A stretch of DNA of 64,000 nt, from NCBI GenBank assembly GCA_036345935.2, contig JADWOT020000006.1:16776519-16840518 (forward strand), given 5' to 3'. The stretch's first letter is position 1. Each line of letters starts with the position of its first letter. Below are positions 15,201 to 30,200 of this stretch, piece after piece. The translations under genes and the position numbers were made by a program. Under the pieces are notes generated by a model. That model was not told the DNA's origin. It did no database searches and saw only the letters and a program-made list of their open reading frames with translations. Source of the DNA: Taenia hydatigena. Its lineage: Eukaryota; Platyhelminthes; Cestoda; Cyclophyllidea; Taeniidae.

Positions 15201-18200
15201 CACTAAAATTTGATGAATACAATAAGCACATGGTTGCTAAGGTAAACTGAAGTTAAAATTTAAAGAATAACATTAATTATCGGATGTGAGAGTGATGACA
15301 CTCACTTCAGGTCGAATTCTTCTGCCCAAAAGATGCCATTACCAAGGCATTGTTTGCTGGTCGTTCTCGCATAAAGAGTTCGGTCTAGACAGATATCACA
15401 GTAGTATCTAAAAGTATAATTGTGCAAGGGCAAATTATTAGCTGATCGTACTTAAAGCTATTACACAACAATATAACAACCGAATAAAGTCAGTTCGCGT
15501 ACTTGTCGGTTCTAAGGTATCTGCTGGTTAAATTATTGTGAGCCTCTTGAGTGTTAATAACAACAGTGTGAGGCAAAAGCGCAGTTGTCTGAGTATTAGA
15601 AGCCCTAGACCTTGCCCACATACACCTACCCGCTTATGGACCGTGGGATTTCGTGGGCGAATAGCATGGAAACGAGCTAATTTTGCATTTGATACAGCAC
15701 GGATCCTGTGGCGCTCCAGAAGGCCCGTTTTTAATTGCAACCCTACTTTGCACTAAGGCTGCGTGGAAAATGGCCACCACTTGCAATCAATCGGACATCG
15801 TACATGAAACAGCGTTCGGCATTGCATGCCACTGTACGCCAAAGCATGACCTTACGACGACGACGACATCCACAACTTCTGCCTTCATATCTTCCCCTTA
15901 TGGTTTTGGGCAGTCATTTTAACGCAAATGCGGTGGTTGAAAACGAAGGGGCAAAAGGTAAAAAACAGTTTGGAGTGATGACGAAGTTCAAGAACACAAT
16001 CAGAGCAGCCGTTTTACACTGCAAATGGAACATATATGGAAAGTGATTTGTTACGGCCACCTCAACGACGAATGTGCTAATTTAGTGGTAAACCAGGAAG
16101 GTTTTCAAAACGAAATCAATGCTCACCTCTTTATGTTCTGTTGCAAGTCTTATGAAGTTCCGTTAACAACCAAAGAGACTTAACAACATGTGACTACATC
16201 AAAATATAAAATTATTCAACAAATTCGTCACGCAAAATATTTATTGCTCTCACTTGCATCATGTTTTGTGAGACCAAGCGCTAAAAGCACCGCGGCTATA
16301 AAGGAAGACAGCAGGGAGGTTTAAGGTAGTGGAGCGAATTATTCCCATGAACAAGCAGAACTTCATCCAACAAAATAAAGTATGTGCAAAGTGTTTACCA
16401 AAATTCATGCTTGACCCAAATTAAACCCAGCAGATATTTAGGCCTTTTGAAAAACGCAATCCTGCTTGAATCACGGCACCACCCATAGTGGGACACAGAT
16501 CTCGGGACGCTTTCGGCTAGAGAAGACATTTGCAAGGCAAAATTCACTGTCATTCCAAAACGTGGAGTTCAATTTACAAACAACTAGCGCTTGTGCCGTA
16601 GCAGACGCATTTGAGACGGGCATTTGTTTTAGCATGGAAAATACGATTCTAAAAGATATCCAAGCGACCGAGAAGAACATGAAATATCAACAACTCTGGT
16701 TTTTAATTTAATGGCATTCAAAACTAAACATCAAAATTTTTATTAATTATATTTGACTTGTCGGAAGGATGGAAGTCGAAAATACTAGCTTCAGTTTGGG
16801 GGTGACCATAGCAACAAAGAAAATTAATAAGGCTGATAAATGTCACAGATAGCAGAATTTATATGCATATTTGTGTGATTGTGATTTGAAAAAAAACAAT
16901 GGTTTGCGAAACCTCCCATGTTGGTTGCAAGTGGCCTTAACATCGAGCACAGATTGGGTCGCAGTTAAATGGAATAACTAAACGATGTTTAGCAAGGTAG
17001 ACGGGTAAAAATGCCATCATTTTCATTTTGATCCGGAATACACTTATTTCTGAAATGAAACCGAGACTAGCTAGTTAGAATCTTTTGAAGTGAGCCAGAG
17101 CCCAAATTGCTGATGGTAAAGATATAACCAACAGCGCGTTTGCAACTATGGTCTCCAAGGTAAGTGGATCAGATGTCATTGCCTATTTTTCCTCTTTCCA
17201 ACTCAAAGCATTGCCCTTTAATTAAATGTACGTGTGGAATCGGGCAAAGAAATTCGAATGTCACTGTAAGAGACTCCACAAATGGCTTTATTAGCCGGTA
17301 AAAACGTGTTGTTATCACTAATACAGTTTTTATGCGCATTTACGACATAAGTTTAAGGTATTTTGTGCCGTCAAATGAGTTTCCGAGGTAATATTTGGCT
17401 TTGCAATGTTTGCATGGAATAAACATGTCCAGTAGAATTTGAGACAGTTGCCTGCTGTCTTCCTCTTCTCCTTCAAAATTAAGAAAGCACTGAATCGAGT
17501 CCTCACAGTCACATTTGGGAATCAAGCGGTGAAGAAGAATCGGGAAGTGCGCACGACACTAAGAGGTGATGGAAAGTAGGCACGGGAATCACTGCTAACC
17601 CGGAGCATGAGTCACAGTTGTGTTTAAGTGTTGCAGAGGCAGGCGCGCTCCCTCCGCTGTCGGTCTGCTGCCGAACCAGATTGGGACCAAGTGAGTCACA
17701 CACGACAAAAGGATACAGCACCACGGAATTCGCGTCGCTCCGTTCATCACATCTCGCACCACAAATATTGACGACAGCACACACAATCCGACAAAACGCG
17801 CTGCGCTTACACGGTGGTGTTTAATGCAGGTGAAGTCTGTCCACCTACCAAATGGTGAACCCAAAACCCATTTCAATTCAACTAGACAGGTATTTTACGT
17901 TGATTGAATCCGCACACCCAGTAGATTTATTATCACGGCATTTTCCAGACCCATTCGCGTTACACATGAATGATTCAAAATAGTTTATGAGTACCGGCAA
18001 AATTACATGCAGACACGTTATCAGATGTTAAATGCGTTTTTTCCTTGTAATTATCTTCTATGCGCCAACTTGCTCTGACCGCAACCGCGACTAATTCCAT
18101 ATCTATTTGCTTAAGCAAATGAAGATCAAAGTGTTCTGTGATGATTTATGCCGACCAAAAATGGGTGTAAGGTTTTGAGATCTAGGAAATTAGAGTTTTC

Positions 18201-21200
18201 TCAAAGTTTGAAGCACGCATCATCGCGAATTCACCAACAACCTTTTAATAGGCGCAAGGAAAAAATCAAACCCTCTTGCATGTACAGTAACTACTTAGAG
18301 TATGTATTAAATTAATGCCATGTTGATGGACTTAACGTGAAACCTTTCAAAAAGCATGCAAAATCACAAGGATTCCCAAAACAACCTTTTCTCGTAGGAA
18401 TGATTAATATAGATACCGGATTGGCTTCCAGATCCCTTCACTATGGTACAAAGTGCAAGATAAGATCGTCAAAAGACGGCTGTAGTGCATGCAAAAGCAA
18501 GAGCAACTGTTGCAGGGCCGAAACAGCAACTTTTGCACTAGAAAGAAGGAAGTAAATGATGATTATTTACAAGTACACATGCCTTACTGCTTGAACAACG
18601 ATGAATCTAAAAAACACAATACCATCAGCAGGGAGGGCCGAGGAACTCGCATGAGCCATTGGTTTCCTGGTTAGTTCATAAATCAAAACTGATATACGCT
18701 TGGCATACATATGAAGTGGTTCTGTGGCATTCCAGCCGAAGAAAAAGTGACAAATGGTACTTTGAGTTTTAAACTGTGGTGAAGACTTTGAGCGACGCAA
18801 AGTACGGACTGAATGTGCATAACACTGCGTCAGGCTTATTTGAAATACACTTAGATTAGGACACCGAGCCTCCACGATTCAGCAGGCACGTAGGCCAAGC
18901 GTATGGTGGAAGCTTAGGATGCAATTGAAGGACATATGGTAGCAATTATGCGCTGGAAATCCAAACACCGGTAAAGCGCATCGTGAAAATCGTAGCTGTG
19001 TAGACAATCATTAGTGACCAAGCATTGGTCGCCTGGAGAAAGCGTTGCACTCGAATTAACGCAGAAGCGTCCAACTTTCGTGCAAGGCAAGTCCTAAAGT
19101 ATTTAACACTTCTATTAGTAGTCGTTTTGTGCACTGTGCAAAGCTCAACCTACGGCGGAGTTGCAAACAAAGAGCAAATTTTTTTTTTTTAATAATGGTG
19201 GAAAGGGCATGAGAGATTGAGGTAAGCAAGAGTTCGCCAAGACCAAAGTACGACATGCGGAATACGATACTTGTAAACGCCAATAAGTGAAGGGCGGGAA
19301 AGTGGTGCGTACTTTGTGAAACTCGAAACTCAAACCATCAGTCATCACATTTTCAAGGCAAAAACAACAACAATTAGATTGGATGACAGCCCAATTTCGT
19401 AGAGCTAACTCAAACCACATTCTGGCTTCGTAACATTAAAAAATCGGCGGATTGATTTGATTGACACAAGGGGGTGGCATGTTATATGGTGCAAAACGAT
19501 CCAAAAGCTCGGCTTTTTAAAGGAAGGGATAGTGATAACGACCTTAATCAATGAATAATGCGGGATGAATTTCTAGACTTATGCTGTAAGCTAAGAGTGA
19601 AGGTGGATATTTTAGTCCAGATGATTACTAGGACATGCTGGACAAAATCAACAAGTCAGTTGGCATTATGGAGTACAGCAGCAAGAAAAAAAGAATGGCA
19701 ACTTTAATAAATGCACAAACTCACCTTCTTTTGTTGTGCAGGCCTTTTGCCTCAAGGATGGAAAGGAAAAGGGAGTTTTCGCGATGTCTTTCGTTCTCGA
19801 GATTAGGCTTTGCAGTTCTTCGCAAACTAAAAGGAAAAAAAGTGGAAGATGCGATATATATGGGAGTGCTGGTCTAAGTAAAACGTATTTCTTATTCAGT
19901 ACTCCGATTCGCCCAAAAGAAGTGCTTTTCGATCTGGAAAGAAAGTGTGAAGTCGGAGGAACATTACAAATCAGGAGGGAATAACATAACAAGCCAAATT
20001 ACAAGGGAGGCTAGCTTTACTCCCCTTACAACATACAGAGAGAGGCCAGGGAGGTGTTTCAGATAAAAGGGATATAGAGAAGACGAAATGAAATGAGATT
20101 CAGCTAGTATAACAGGATATCAGCTTACGTGCGAAGGTGGAGGATGGAAATAGTTTATTTAGCTTCGCAGGCTATTACAAATGCACTCGACTAGTCTTCC
20201 ACCCTTATGAGGGCTCAAAGAACTCAAGCAAAGTGACGACTTTGAATGAAGTGGCCATGGTTCTATGAGAAAGGTTTGACTAAAATACATGGACAATTGT
20301 GTATCAGTCTTAGGAACAATACAGTGAAAATGTGTTGGTTTGAATGCTCACGTAAATAGCATTCAATAACCAAAGAAAAAACCCAATTGAACAACTGTTT
20401 TCGACTGTTTAAAAAAGGCAAAGCCCTAAAAGTGCTGTGGTATAGAGGCTTAGTGGTCAATCTCTGTGATTATCACGCATATTCAGGCATTAAATAATTA
20501 AAGCAGTCCAAAAATCCCCATACAAATCTATAAGTCTAGCGTTATACATTGGGATACTACTTCACATAGCCAGACAGGCGGTTAATAGTAAGTGGTTGAA
20601 GTGAGACGGAACCGTACCTGAAGTGTGAGATTTCCACATCAGCATACAAATGAAAAATTTAAGCATTTGAACGTTATTCGGAGTACGGTCTTCTGCATTC
20701 GATCAATGCATGCATGCTCCAAATAAAAACGAAGCTTCAAGGCTTCAACAGTCAACCAAATTAGTGTACTAGCTTGTCCGGTAGGACGTCTTCTATGAAT
20801 GATTGTAGAAACTGCAAAAAAAGTTGTTCGATTGTCTGTAGTAAATTTTAGGAACAAAAACAGAAGTCGGAAACATAAGTCCTAAATCCAGTTTCCCAAG
20901 AATCGGAATTGAACATCATCCAGACTAATTCAATACCTGACTCGCCACATACGCAGTGTGCTTTAGCACCACAAAGGGCAGCTATTTCGACATGGAACCG
21001 TGGACGTGTTGAGAATTACACACTTACCAACATTACTCAACCAACTTCTTAGCAGTTGTTGCAATATTGTATCATTGTGGGAATGCAATTACCCACATAC
21101 GAGTTCACGCCGGCAGTTGGGATACTATATCCTTAAGAGCAAAGGTCAATAACCCGGGTCTCCTGATGATGCGCCCTTTTCTCCGTTTGTTGCTTTCGGT

Positions 21201-24200
21201 TCCCTCCACTTCCCCGTGACCGCACCATGACCCCACGGCAGGCATGGAAGCAGCAAACTTACTAAGGTCGCGAGCCCAACCAAAGTGAGACAGTCGACCT
21301 TTCTGCGTACTTATGCTGGGCGCCATTACAGAGCGGCTGTGGTGCCCATGCAAAAGCATTTGTGGCGTACAGTCAAACGTCAAGTTAAGTCTTGATAATT
21401 CATTTTCTTAACCAACAGCAGAGCATAGCACGAGTTGCATTCCATGTGCAAAAAATGATACGAAAGGGTCTAAAGTTCCCTGATGCACAGATTTGGGCAA
21501 GCAATCCATCATGAATGGCAAAATTTGAATTAACAGTGAAATCAATGCTATAGTATTCCAAAAATTGCTGTTTCATCGTATTTACTGTGAGTCGAAATGA
21601 CACGCGTTAGGTTCGGTTTTTTTTCCATAGACATAAACGAAGTCATTTTATTGCAGCGATAAATTACAGTGGGTGCAGCAAAACAACACATATAATAGAG
21701 TTACGACATTCGCTAATGGTGTCCAATCAATTTTGGAAGCAATTTATGATATCGCTCAGTTTCGTGCCAAAGTTACGGCATCCGAACCATCAAGCCGATA
21801 CATTGCACTGAAAGCACCGTGTTGGTGTTGGCTCAATATATTCCAGGTACGGTGATCGCGTGTTTGGCTGGTTTCACCTACCCAATTAATTTATTTTGAA
21901 GTACCTCAGCGATTAAATAGGAAATCCACGTTAGTATCCGCTAATAACCTGCTAAAAACTACAGCTCCATAACAGCCGTTCTTAAGAACGGCTTCATAAA
22001 CACATAAAAAGCGCCAAGTAGTTTGATTCATAAACCACTAAAAATACGTGGCTAAAAGGGCAGTTCAACGATGAAGCGATTCAGTATTTAAAATCATAAA
22101 TTCGCCATTAAATAATTTTATGGTACACAAAACCGAAGAGAAAATATTCATTGTCGCTCACGAAATGGATCCGACCCAGGGATCGTTGTATCGCTCCTCG
22201 AAATCTAGTAGAGACGAGAACTGTTGCACATCAAGAGAACGAAGTTTTCTCAATGTACTACTACTCGACCTGTGGTGGCTCAGGGATAGCAGACTTAATC
22301 CTGAGTAATGGTGGTGCTTCTTGTGCGTAATCGGGAGAGACAGATTTCCATCCACAACTGATGACAAGATGGTACTGTCCTTTTTCCGCGTATGACCTCG
22401 GGCATATTCCTGACTGGCGATTGAGGAGACGAGGCTATGCATGCTGACGCTACTAAGATGGTGCGGCCGTCGACAGGAGTACCGCAAATTTTGCTCGTCT
22501 CTTCCATCCCCTTTCCCGTCTGTCTCGTGATTAGATAACGTAGCCAGCTGAGCCTCCAACGCAGCCGACATAACAGGTGCCTCAGGCAGGAGGGAATTAG
22601 AGGCTGACAGCTCATCCAGGGAACCAGCTGTTAGAATTGATGGAAGTCTCCATTCCCCTCCCCCTGCATCACTCAAAGGTGCCTTTTGTAACCGAGAAGA
22701 GACATAAGCATGGGGTTTTTGACTCGACAAAGGCGGCGTGGACGCCTTAGAGCCACGATGACAGAAAAGCATGCTCCCTCAAGAAATCCTAGCACAACAC
22801 ACCATGCTGAGTGCTATGGTGACTAGTCGAGGTTTCGCACGTCAGCACACGTGCTTGCAGCTTTTGGTTATGCGCACGCACGAATGAGTGCACAAGTGGT
22901 TGGTGCGCACCATCATCACATAACCAATAGCCCAAAAGCCGTGCTTCCATTGGTTAGCGCATAAGGCCAATCAAAGCACTAGCATTTAATGCTCGTCTTG
23001 GCACAAATTGAGGTATTTACGTGAAGTCTTGCTTGCACAGGTAGTCATTGATGTTGGCCCATGGCACTTAGAACAGTATTTCCTATCCAACTAGAACTGC
23101 GTCGAGAAAAGTTGAAATTGTTTTGTTGCACTGATAAATAGAGGCTGATTTTGCAGATATGGGAGCAAAAGGTAATGTAAGGGATCTATAAATTTTGTTG
23201 TTATCTTGGAACTAATAAACCTTTGCAAAGCGTAAGGCTCGAAGTTAGCTTAGTGATTTTTAAGCATCGCTTGCTACTTTAGTAATAATAGCCTGTAGAA
23301 GTTGGTAACTGCGTGACGCCCCGATGCTAACTATAGACAGTAGGAAACGTAAGTGTGCACACCGTAGTCCCGTGTGGTAAACGCTTTTTGATCAAGTCGG
23401 AACATCTCTGGTCTTCAATTGTCTACCGTGAAGAGCATTTAGCATACGGAATAAGACATTGGAACTGAATGTAGTAGACATTTATAACTTGTCTCAAGCT
23501 TTATCCAATGCTACTGTGACTGGAAAACTGGCGTCTTATATATTCACAGCTAGGCTCTTGTTATCTTAGTGTCAAAATCCTCTGACTTGTGTTTTCTTTT
23601 AAAATGAATAAATTAAAATACGATTTTCCTAACTTCCAAGGGTCCATAAGATTCGCTATTTCACTTAAGTAATGACAAAACCAGCGTTCAGATTAGCATA
23701 CAAAGGATGTGTATGCTTTGAAACTCGTCTGGATCAGCCTTCACAAACGTCGCTAGAAAATAGCCAATGCCTCTTCCAAAAGGCAGTACAAACACCGCAC
23801 TTTTCTGGCAGTCCAACCTATAACTAGTTGCTGAAGCCACCTCTAAGAGCAAGCTTATTTCTAGGAGGTGCTAGTACCTATTCTTTTATGCGGTCCATTA
23901 AATAGGCAACTGGGTGTCAAGTGCTATGGAAGCCACGGAGGCACAAGGGCACAGGCAGTGGCACATTAACGCCTGTAGCTCACAGCCACTTCCCAATGTC
24001 GCTGAATTTCGTAGATTAGATTGAGGCATGGGTTCTTGAAAGTGCAAGAATGCGTAATGGAATAATTTGCTGAGTTTCAGTTGCATTAAGCGGCAAATGC
24101 CTTCATTTACTTTCGTCCATTTGTCCTAAGACCCTTTACTAATCAAAACAGTCCAACCTAATGGACAAGGTGTGGTTTGCCTTTGTTAGCTTTGAACAAT

Positions 24201-27200
24201 AACGCTGATGTTAGGTGAATAAAGGCACCGAATTAATGAACGCATGTGAAAGCAAGACGTGTAACAGCAGCGAAATTGGTGAGTCGCAGACGGTAATTAA
24301 TACTTTTATTAGGCTACCTTCAAGCTTTCTTGATTAGTTTCGTCAGGTGTATTGACTAAGTAATATGCATTTTTTGGAACTGGGATTGGTAACTTCGATA
24401 ACCTTTGGATGTTAGTAATCGGGACGTCTATTTATGCACTGCCTGGATTAATCTCAGTTGCGTAGCAGTTACGTACGCATGCCAATGCATCATGAATTTA
24501 CATCATTTATGACACAGCAGTGTTTAATCGCACTCGACAGTGGTAAAATACCCCTTCGACAAAACAATAGGCGGTAAGGCAACATTGGCGTCGCCCTTGC
24601 ATGGAAGCGGATCAAGCGGACTCAATTTTGCGCCATAAGACCACAGCACGCTTTTCTTGCCCTGGTAGCAGATCTGTTAATCACTTTTGGATAAAGTGCT
24701 GTCAATATTTTGGCTAGGCAGAGGGATTTGACTCCATTAGCACGCTCGCTGCCGAATTGGCAGATGCGATGTTTTTTGTTGGCCTATTATGTCTAGTTGG
24801 ACTAAGTCCAGTCAGGATCAGATCGGGTTGAAAAAATTACACACATGGGGGATGCCTTTGTTCGCGTGATAAACATATCTTTTTCGTTCGTTTTTAAGCG
24901 GTGTGAATTTGAAGTAAACATACCTTTTATGGTGTGCGGGTTTCGGTTTCCCCATGGGGCCCCTAAAAGCGAGCGTGCTAAAACGTCGAATCCATTCCAC
25001 GACTAGTTCGAAGGTGATGATCTGGTCACCCAAGTACTCATTTCGTTAAGTGGTTGAACCTTAAACTAAGTTGTTACTGTAAATGCAAATTATATTGTAA
25101 GGGACGTTTATCAAAATGTGACTATTGTGATTTAACAGGTCTTTAAAAAATAGTTATGAAAGTGGATTTGTGACTGCTGCCAACGAATAGAAAAAATAGT
25201 GCGTCTTTTGGGGAAAATATGCACGAAAATTTGGAAAATACTAAATACTAAATATTTTCATGCACTTATTTGAGTGAATTTGTATCCAGCGGCACCAGAA
25301 TTTAGCATTCAGTATTGGGAAGTTGAAATAAATGTATGCGCATCCAAGCATCATGATGGGGGGGATTTAAGTGTTACGCAGCCACTCCCGATCGTGTGCT
25401 AGCGTAGACAAATTATGCTGGTGATTTGTCCTCCCTTCGTGTTGGGACGTCGGTGAGCGGACTCTCAGAAAGTTACAAATGCTTTTGTTGGTTTGCGTCA
25501 CGTGATCCTGGAAATAATAATAATAATAATCGGAGTATGCCATCGGGAATCGAGGCGACCACAAAGTTGTGGCACTAACAAAACATTGGGAACACCTGTG
25601 TATGTTAGGACCCCTAACACAGCCGGAATTATGGTGAAAACCACTAGCAGATGTTCTAAGGTCACTAATAAAAGGGAAACGTGAAGGGAAGGGGGAGAGG
25701 GTTGTTTGTGGGCTCCTCAATCAGTCTGTTTCATACGAATGTACTAGCGAAATCAAAGAAATTGTGGTTAGGAGAACCGCCCAACCGGAAGAAACGTTTA
25801 CCTACTGTTGCCTTGTCGCTTGAGAGGCTTCATGCTCTTCTTAGCAAGCAAAGCATCAATTAATCCTTAACGCTAACGGTTACAGCAGTCTTACATAATT
25901 GCCACTTTACTAGTCCATCCCAGGGAGTACGGCCAAAACAAATCAAATTAGCTCAAACCCTACCCTGCTTAAAAATTCTTGTTGGCAAGAGAGTTTGTGT
26001 CATGTGGTGGTTTCACTATTGACAAGCGCCAAATGACTTCGCTGGCCAAAAGCAGTTGACATGCCAACGTTGAAGAGACAGAGTTTAGGGAAGATGGACT
26101 TCAATTTCGCATCTCACTTCCATACCTTAGTAGTAGGCAACCTGAGCACAAATGATTTGTTGAAAGATACGTGAATACACTCTGCGCAAGAATATCACTA
26201 TCACACTAAAGCAGTAATTAATTAAGGTGAGTTAACAGTATGTTTTCGGCAGAAGGTTGCCAAGGCCAAACTGAAGAGTGTGTACTGCTGCCAATTTGAA
26301 TGCGGCGAAAGCTGTGGGCTGCTAACACCAGCGACTCATCGCCGTTCAAAGCAAAAGTAAGCGTGCATCCATGCAGCCAGAAAGATGGCGCTCTCGAAGT
26401 CCTCTTTACTCAGTTAATCGACAACATTCATTGCTCTTAAATGAACCTTGTTGCTGCAAATACGAGTTAAGAAGTGGATGCAACGACAATAAGAACTAGG
26501 GTTTAAATTTAGACTACTGTAGTCACAAATTATTGTTAATTCAAATAGATATGATAGCAATGACACTTTCAAGGCCTAAGTTTACGCATTTTAGAAGAGC
26601 TTAATAAAATTTCATATAACCAATGGAGAAAACATATATATACATAAACGCTCTAATCCATTTATTAACTATACTGCTTTACTTAGAGAGTGGAAGCCGT
26701 GGAAAATGCCTATTAGGAGTTGATATTCCAACCTGGAAGTTAAAATAGGGGTTTTTGTGAGACATTATTTTTGTTAATCATGCACATTACTTTCCTACGA
26801 AATCGGGCAGGCAATAAAAGCAGTGTCTGTGGGGAAGGGATCTAAGCGCAAGCGTTAAACAAGTCATGCCATTGATGGGTTCAACAGCTCTGGTAAATAG
26901 CACTTCAAATTTTTGTCAAATTAAAGTTCCATCGTAGTGCATTAAAAGTTTGAGAGTCAGTGCTCCGCCAGACTACTTTTATGAGTCAATATTAAGGCAG
27001 TGAGGCAAATAATCTTTCGTTTATTGCCACAATTCATGGTTAAAATAGTAGCTACTTAACAGCCGGTCCGATTCAACACTTTAGCACTGAAAATACTTGA
27101 GGTGTGCTTTATAAAGTAATTCGAGGCCTTGAATAAAAAACCGGAATCAGCAAACACTCTATTCATATGTGACAGCATATGAAACGTACCTGGTAAGCCA

Positions 27201-30200
27201 ACAATTGCGCTCATCCTGAGAAGCTGCAGCGAAGATGTGTGTCCCACCCGTCAATGTTTTAACGTAAAAGCAATGCTCCTGACCTCCTAGAAGACTGGCT
27301 TGAAGCCTCCCAAACTCTAATCCTTCATTCTTGATATCGATCTCATGATTCTGTGACTGGTTGCTAGTGGATTCGTCGAGAGGTTGCCGCGAACGAGAGA
27401 GGAGGCGTTTTCGGAGAGCCAACCTTCGTCGTCGCAGCATTGCTGGCTCTGAAGTTGCAATGTTGCTCACCTCATCGGTTTGGGCATAGGCATAACTCCT
27501 CTGTAAACACACTGAATTAGCCATGGGGAGAGCATCAGGTCGATGTGCTCTGTGGGAGAAATTATCAGTAAACTATTCGTTACTCGAAACATTCGATGTG
27601 TAATCCAAATTGATAAGAATAAATAGTCAAATTTGCATACAAGCACTATCTTTGGCAACCTTAACGTCTAAGGGTTTTGGATAAACTGATGGTAAAATTC
27701 ATTATTTTGAAGTATACTGTAAGTGTTCATAGGTAAAGTAGGAAATACACATGCGATTAAATTGGTATTTACAATGTCTCGCGAATGCGCAATCTTTTGT
27801 CTTAATGCGAATTCATTAGAAATGCTTATGAATTAACTGATGTCATTTACGCATAGCATAAGAACCACTCAGATGTCACTGATTGACTGAGGGAAAAAAC
27901 TGATTTTTTATGTCAAGAATTCCAAAGTGTAATTGCGGATGGGATAAAATCTAAATGCTTTTTAACTGATTATAATATACCTCTTCAAGGAATGCATATA
28001 TCATTTGGAAAAAAAGGCACTTTTGGCAGGCTGAAACCATAGTGACTTACTTGTTAAGTATCCGCTCAGAATCTGGTCTTAAGGTGTTGTCATTGCCAAT
28101 CTGGATGTCTCTAAGAGAAGGGCATGTCTGTTGGGTTGGGGTCTGTTGAGTTCGCTCACCCAAGAGGGAAGTCCACGAGTCGCTCTCTTTTAAGTTGATG
28201 GGCGATGAAAGGTAGATGTGCCCCAATGTCAGTGGTGCCTGAAGTGGGTGAGACCCGTCAAAGACTTCTCCGCCATCTTCAAGGGGGGAACCCGGAGTTT
28301 TGGAGGATCGTCGAAAGAAACGTGATAGCGAGAAACTACGCTTTGCAAGTGGTGTTTGCATTTTACCATGTCTATGCCAGCGAAGCTTTGTCTTAGTGTG
28401 AGAAACGCTGTCCAGCTCTCCTGGATGGCTTGAAAACACGTTTTCGGAATGAATGGGATCAGCAGGCCTCTCCTCGACTAAGCACGCAGTAGATTTTGAA
28501 CTAAAATTTAAAACTCTATAAGTGCTACTTGTAATTCATCTACGCTGAGTTACTTCGTAAACAATTAATATTCAAATAATGCGTGGTGCTTGAACTATTT
28601 CCACTACTCCTTCCTAGTGCCATTTACTACAATCGAAGCCATCGCTAAGCCTTCTCTGGGAGAGTGAGAATTAAAAGTTGACTTGATTTAATTTGTAATC
28701 ATATCTAGGTTCTGAGTTCTACTTGGTTCACAATCAAAAATGTATTTTATTTTGAATGAAGTAATAACGAAGCAATCCATCATACGATTTAATTGCTTAC
28801 TACGTGCAAGCATTTAATAGTTAAGAAACCTTATAAGCAGCAATGATTCAGTTCAGCACTCAAAAATTTTTCACATTAAAATGTTCAACCGTAATGCGGT
28901 AGCTGTTTGACAGTTGGTTTCCGTGAAGGGGCCTTATAGGTGCTCCGTCGTTGTGGTTTCGTCAGGCGGACTAGCCTCCTGACAGTGTCAGCTGGCCCAA
29001 CCTTAGCGCGCGTTGAATCTATATATAGTCTCCCCGAGGATTACGTCATCCTTTCTTATCAGAGAAGTCTAGGGTGTTACATTGGAGCAGCCGAAAGTAA
29101 ACCCTATCCTCAAGGACACCCATCCTGGTCTCTATTGCCGTGTGACAATTCTTCACGGGATGGAAGAAGTGCTTGTGCTGTGAATGGGATGATCGGTGAC
29201 GACTCCTAACTGAAGGGCTAAAAAGGAAGTCTACGTTCAGCAAATACCCTAATTCTGCGTTCTGTAAGGAAGCTACCAACAACCGAAGCAACACTATCCA
29301 TAAACCAGATAGAAAAGATCGCTGCGCAACTGTCTACCATTCCTGTATCATTTATCTCAACTCGCAATGCCTCCTCCACTCCTCCAGCAGTTGGGCACAC
29401 CCCACATAGATAGGCATGACTGGGCAGCACTGAAGTGAGAACAAGGTGACAGGGAGAAGCACACGCTAGACCCTCTCCTCACAAATCCATTGAAACCACT
29501 TCGCATGAAATGACTTTGCATCTAGAAGGGTCTTCCAACTTCTGGTCTTGGACACGGGTAATGGTCAGCACACTCCCTCGGTCTCAAATACAGCTCCCAT
29601 GCAGGACGAACTTCCAGGTCTAATGGGATTAACAAGAGGGATCAGTGGTGTTACGGTCAAGTATTTCCTCAGTTGCGGGGCAATTCAGTGACTGGCACAG
29701 TTGGCTCGTGAGTGTTGTCTTGCACTATCGAGTGTGTTGTGATGGTTGAGGTGGAAATGTGATCAGATGACGCACCGAGGTGGAGTCTCAAAAGAGGCGG
29801 AAAGGTAGGGGCTCCGCCATTAAAATTCTTGCCTAGGGGTTTGACGTCTAGGTTATGCCAGCAGGGAATTCTCCGGACACTATAAAATTGTGATAAATTC
29901 TACCTAATTCTAGATTGTTGAAGTCACATTCCACACAGTTGCTACGAGGTTTGATGCTCTCAAGCTCTTGTATTCAATTTCCCAAACAATGTCTTTGAGA
30001 ATAGGGGGCTGCAAGAAACCATAGTTGCTACCTGAGATGCTTTGGTGTTAAAGAACATAAACTTAATCTTGAGGGGTTGTAAATGCTGTCATCAGATCAA
30101 GAATGACTCCTTCTTGGTTAATTAAATTACACAAAGACTGGCACAAGTCATGTGAACCTGTAGCTGCGATGGGGGCATGGCAACTCACTCATGGTGCTCT

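Larger units (their letters stand above)
19827..27189. other. Large RasGAP intron containing the alternative first exon
   Basis: The PH exon at 27.2 kb and the C2 exon at 19.8 kb join in phase across this 7.4-kb interval. It holds the 22162-22772 open block and its putative promoter, and an (AAT)n run at 25513-25530. I see nothing else I can name. Confidence 0.7.

Noticed and set aside
16460..16665. Minus-strand open segment with TFWNDSEF, similar to a C2 strand
   Set aside because: The acceptor fits, but no donor leaves the two bases required by the next exon, and the frame stops soon after.
18567..18875. 102-codon minus-strand frame with an LIYEL-like string
   Set aside because: The spacing of hydrophobic residues does not fit the C2 family, and the phase-compatible frame hits a stop.
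29046..29430. Two minus-strand frames (82 and 70 codons) that recur at 39019-39409
   Set aside because: They are repeated only because the two retroelement bodies are nearly identical. They resemble no retroelement protein and have no coding signature.
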